NCBI GenBank assembly: GCA_910575155.1
Contig: CAJTDX010000002.1
Location: 186,001-250,000, forward strand
Length of the DNA stretch: 64,000 bases
Direction: 5' to 3'
DNA from: Lachnospiraceae bacterium
GTDB lineage: Bacteria; Bacillota; Clostridia; Lachnospirales; Lachnospiraceae
Made by a program: the position numbers and the translations under genes. The notes under the pieces are model-generated. The model had not been told where the DNA came from, ran no database searches, and saw only the letters and a program-made list of their open reading frames with translations. Positions within the stretch are counted from its first letter, which is position 1; the number at the start of each line of letters is the position of its first letter. Shown one piece after another: positions 63,038 to 64,000 of this stretch.

Positions 63038-63982
63038 GTGGCTTATTCCGGAATCGGCGGGCAGGCTGTCATAGAGGGCGTGATGATGAAGCATAAAGAT
63101 ACGTATGCCGTGGCAGTGCGCAAACCAGATCATGAAATAATTGTAGAGAAAAAGCAATATCATGGAATATGTAAAAATGAGGTTTTGCGTAACATGATAT
63201 TTATTCGTGGAATCATCAGTTTTATTGAATCCATGGTGCTGGGTATGTCCACGCTGACATATTCTGCTTCCTTTTTTGAGGAAGAAGATAAGAAAAAAGA
63301 TACTTCTGCCAAAGATGCGTGTTCTTCCGGGGAACGGCGTAAAAAGAGGGAAAATATAGAGATGGGGCTGACAATTGCGCTCTCTGTTGTACTTGCAGCA
63401 GCAATTTTTATGGTACTTCCCTTTTACGTATCTTTAATTTTCCAGAACTTTGTTTCCTCAAAGACTTTGGTGATTCTCATTGAGGGAGCGTTGCGGATTC
63501 TGATATTTTTTGCTTATATTCTTCTGATTTCTCAGATGGAGGACATCCGGCGGGTATTTATGTATCACGGCGCGGAGCATAAGTGCATCAACTGTCTGGA
63601 GCACGGCCTGGAGCTGACAGTGGAAAATGTAAGGAAGAGTTCCAGAGAACATAAACGCTGCGGAACCAGTTTTCTGTTTTTCGTGGTGATTATTTCAATT
63701 ATTGCAACGATGTTTATACGCGCAGATTCCAGGATGGTGCGGCTTTTGCTCAGGATCGCGATCATTCCTCTTGTCGCAGGAATTTCTTATGAGTTTATCC
63801 GTCTTGCAGGAAGAAGTGAACAAAGGCTGGTCAATTTGCTAAGCAAACCAGGATTGTGGATGCAGAAATTGACGACCAGAGAGCCGGATGAGGAGATGAT
63901 TGAAGTTGGCATTGCTTCTGTGGAGGCAGTCTTTGACTGGAGAAGTTATGTGGAAACGATAAGAAAGGGAGAGGAGTCATGA
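63038..63982 (+). CDS. DUF1385 membrane protein (YqhQ-like)
   Basis: The 314-aa protein opens with the family signature YSGIGGQAVIEGVMMKHKDTYAVAVR, then has four or five membrane helices (about residues 115-260) and the conserved YHGAEHKCINCLEHG and REHKRCGTSF segments, whose His and Cys could bind a metal. Its role is unknown; it is nearly always found between rpmE and prmC in Clostridia. The start is GTG 63038, eight bases after AAAGGAG. Its TGA overlaps the next ATG. Confidence 0.92.
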   Translation: MAYSGIGGQAVIEGVMMKHKDTYAVAVRKPDHEIIVEKKQYHGICKNEVLRNMIFIRGIISFIESMVLGMSTLTYSASFFEEEDKKKDTSAKDACSSGERRKKRENIEMGLTIALSVVLAAAIFMVLPFYVSLIFQNFVSSKTLVILIEGALRILIFFAYILLISQMEDIRRVFMYHGAEHKCINCLEHGLELTVENVRKSSREHKRCGTSFLFFVVIISIIATMFIRADSRMVRLLLRIAIIPLVAGISYEFIRLAGRSEQRLVNLLSKPGLWMQKLTTREPDEEMIEVGIASVEAVFDWRSYVETIRKGEES

Positions 63983-64000
63983 CGTTTAAGAGGGCATGGA
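63979..64000 (+). CDS. prmC: Start of probable prmC (release-factor glutamine methyltransferase), cut by window end
   Basis: ATG 63979 overlaps the DUF1385 stop (ATGA) and follows GGAGAGGAG. Only seven codons (MTFKRAW) are inside the window. The name is inferred from the conserved order rpmE, DUF1385, prmC, prfA in Clostridia, not from the sequence itself. Confidence 0.5.

Noticed and set aside
1-64000. tRNA, rRNA, prophage or intact insertion sequence
   Set aside because: No cloverleaf, rRNA core, integrase or transposase sequence was found by eye; subtle RNAs could still be missed.

Overview
The window is a 64 kb piece of a bacterial chromosome, read as an anaerobic, spore-forming Clostridia, most likely a Lachnospiraceae-type gut organism. 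The support is the sporulation set (spoIIGA, sigE, sigG, a spoVD-like PBP, a Spo0E-type phosphatase, CotF-like coat proteins), strong Shine-Dalgarno sites with frequent GTG/TTG starts, a T-box leader before thrS, MraZ-box repeats before the dcw cluster, AddAB recombination genes, and the rho-rpmE-DUF1385-prmC order. I see no rRNA or tRNA genes, prophage, intact insertion sequence or CRISPR array. Genus is not assignable by eye.

Layout. 1-7.1 kb: a terminator, a MutS2-like ATPase lacking the Smr nuclease, and a hexuronate operon (GPH-type symporter, uxuA, SDR-type fructuronate reductase, uxaC) converting glucuronate to 2-keto-3-deoxygluconate. 7.1-12 kb: an orphan FeoB-associated Cys-rich membrane peptide behind a palindromic operator, a small anchored protein, a soluble [FeFe]-hydrogenase-like/chemoreceptor fusion, a membrane-fused spermidine synthase and a strongly structured intergenic region. 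12-16.8 kb: SEC-C protein, T-box-controlled thrS, DUF1540 protein, zinc-dependent phospholipase C-like protein, Spo0E-like phosphatase with Spo0A boxes. 16.9-28.9 kb: dcw cluster (mraZ, rsmH, ftsL, ftsI, spoVD-like, mraY, murD, ftsW, ftsQ, ftsZ); murE, murF, murG, murB and ftsA are not present here. 28.9-35.3 kb: membrane chemoreceptor, then spoIIGA-sigE, a beta-CASP metallo-hydrolase and an inverted sigG.

35.3-44.5 kb: a coiled-coil protein with a coupled 46-aa ORF, dapF, argS, MIF-type tautomerase, a membrane-anchored XRE regulator, two CotF-like proteins, a receiver-domain/(p)ppGpp synthetase fusion, trpS, and an orphan LUD protein. 44.6-51 kb: ABC exporter, DUF2156 protein, two tandem CobW-type GTPases (one with a His/Cys repeat array, the other with a YcgQ-type C-terminal domain), a FadR-type regulator and lepB. 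51-64 kb: addB-addA, a leftward operon (malic enzyme, radical SAM protein, DUF4364 protein), rho, rpmE, a DUF1385 membrane protein and the first seven codons of a probable prmC.

Most of the window is housekeeping. The points that look genuinely unusual are two domain fusions that couple signalling to metabolism: a hydrogenase-like H-cluster domain joined to a cytoplasmic chemoreceptor domain (8024-9952), and a response-regulator receiver joined to an intact alarmone synthetase (41383-42453). Several regulatory structures read directly from the DNA are also notable: five MraZ boxes, Spo0A boxes with a spoIIG-type long-spacer promoter, a palindrome shared by the mraY and ftsZ promoters, and two hairpins that bury ribosome binding sites.
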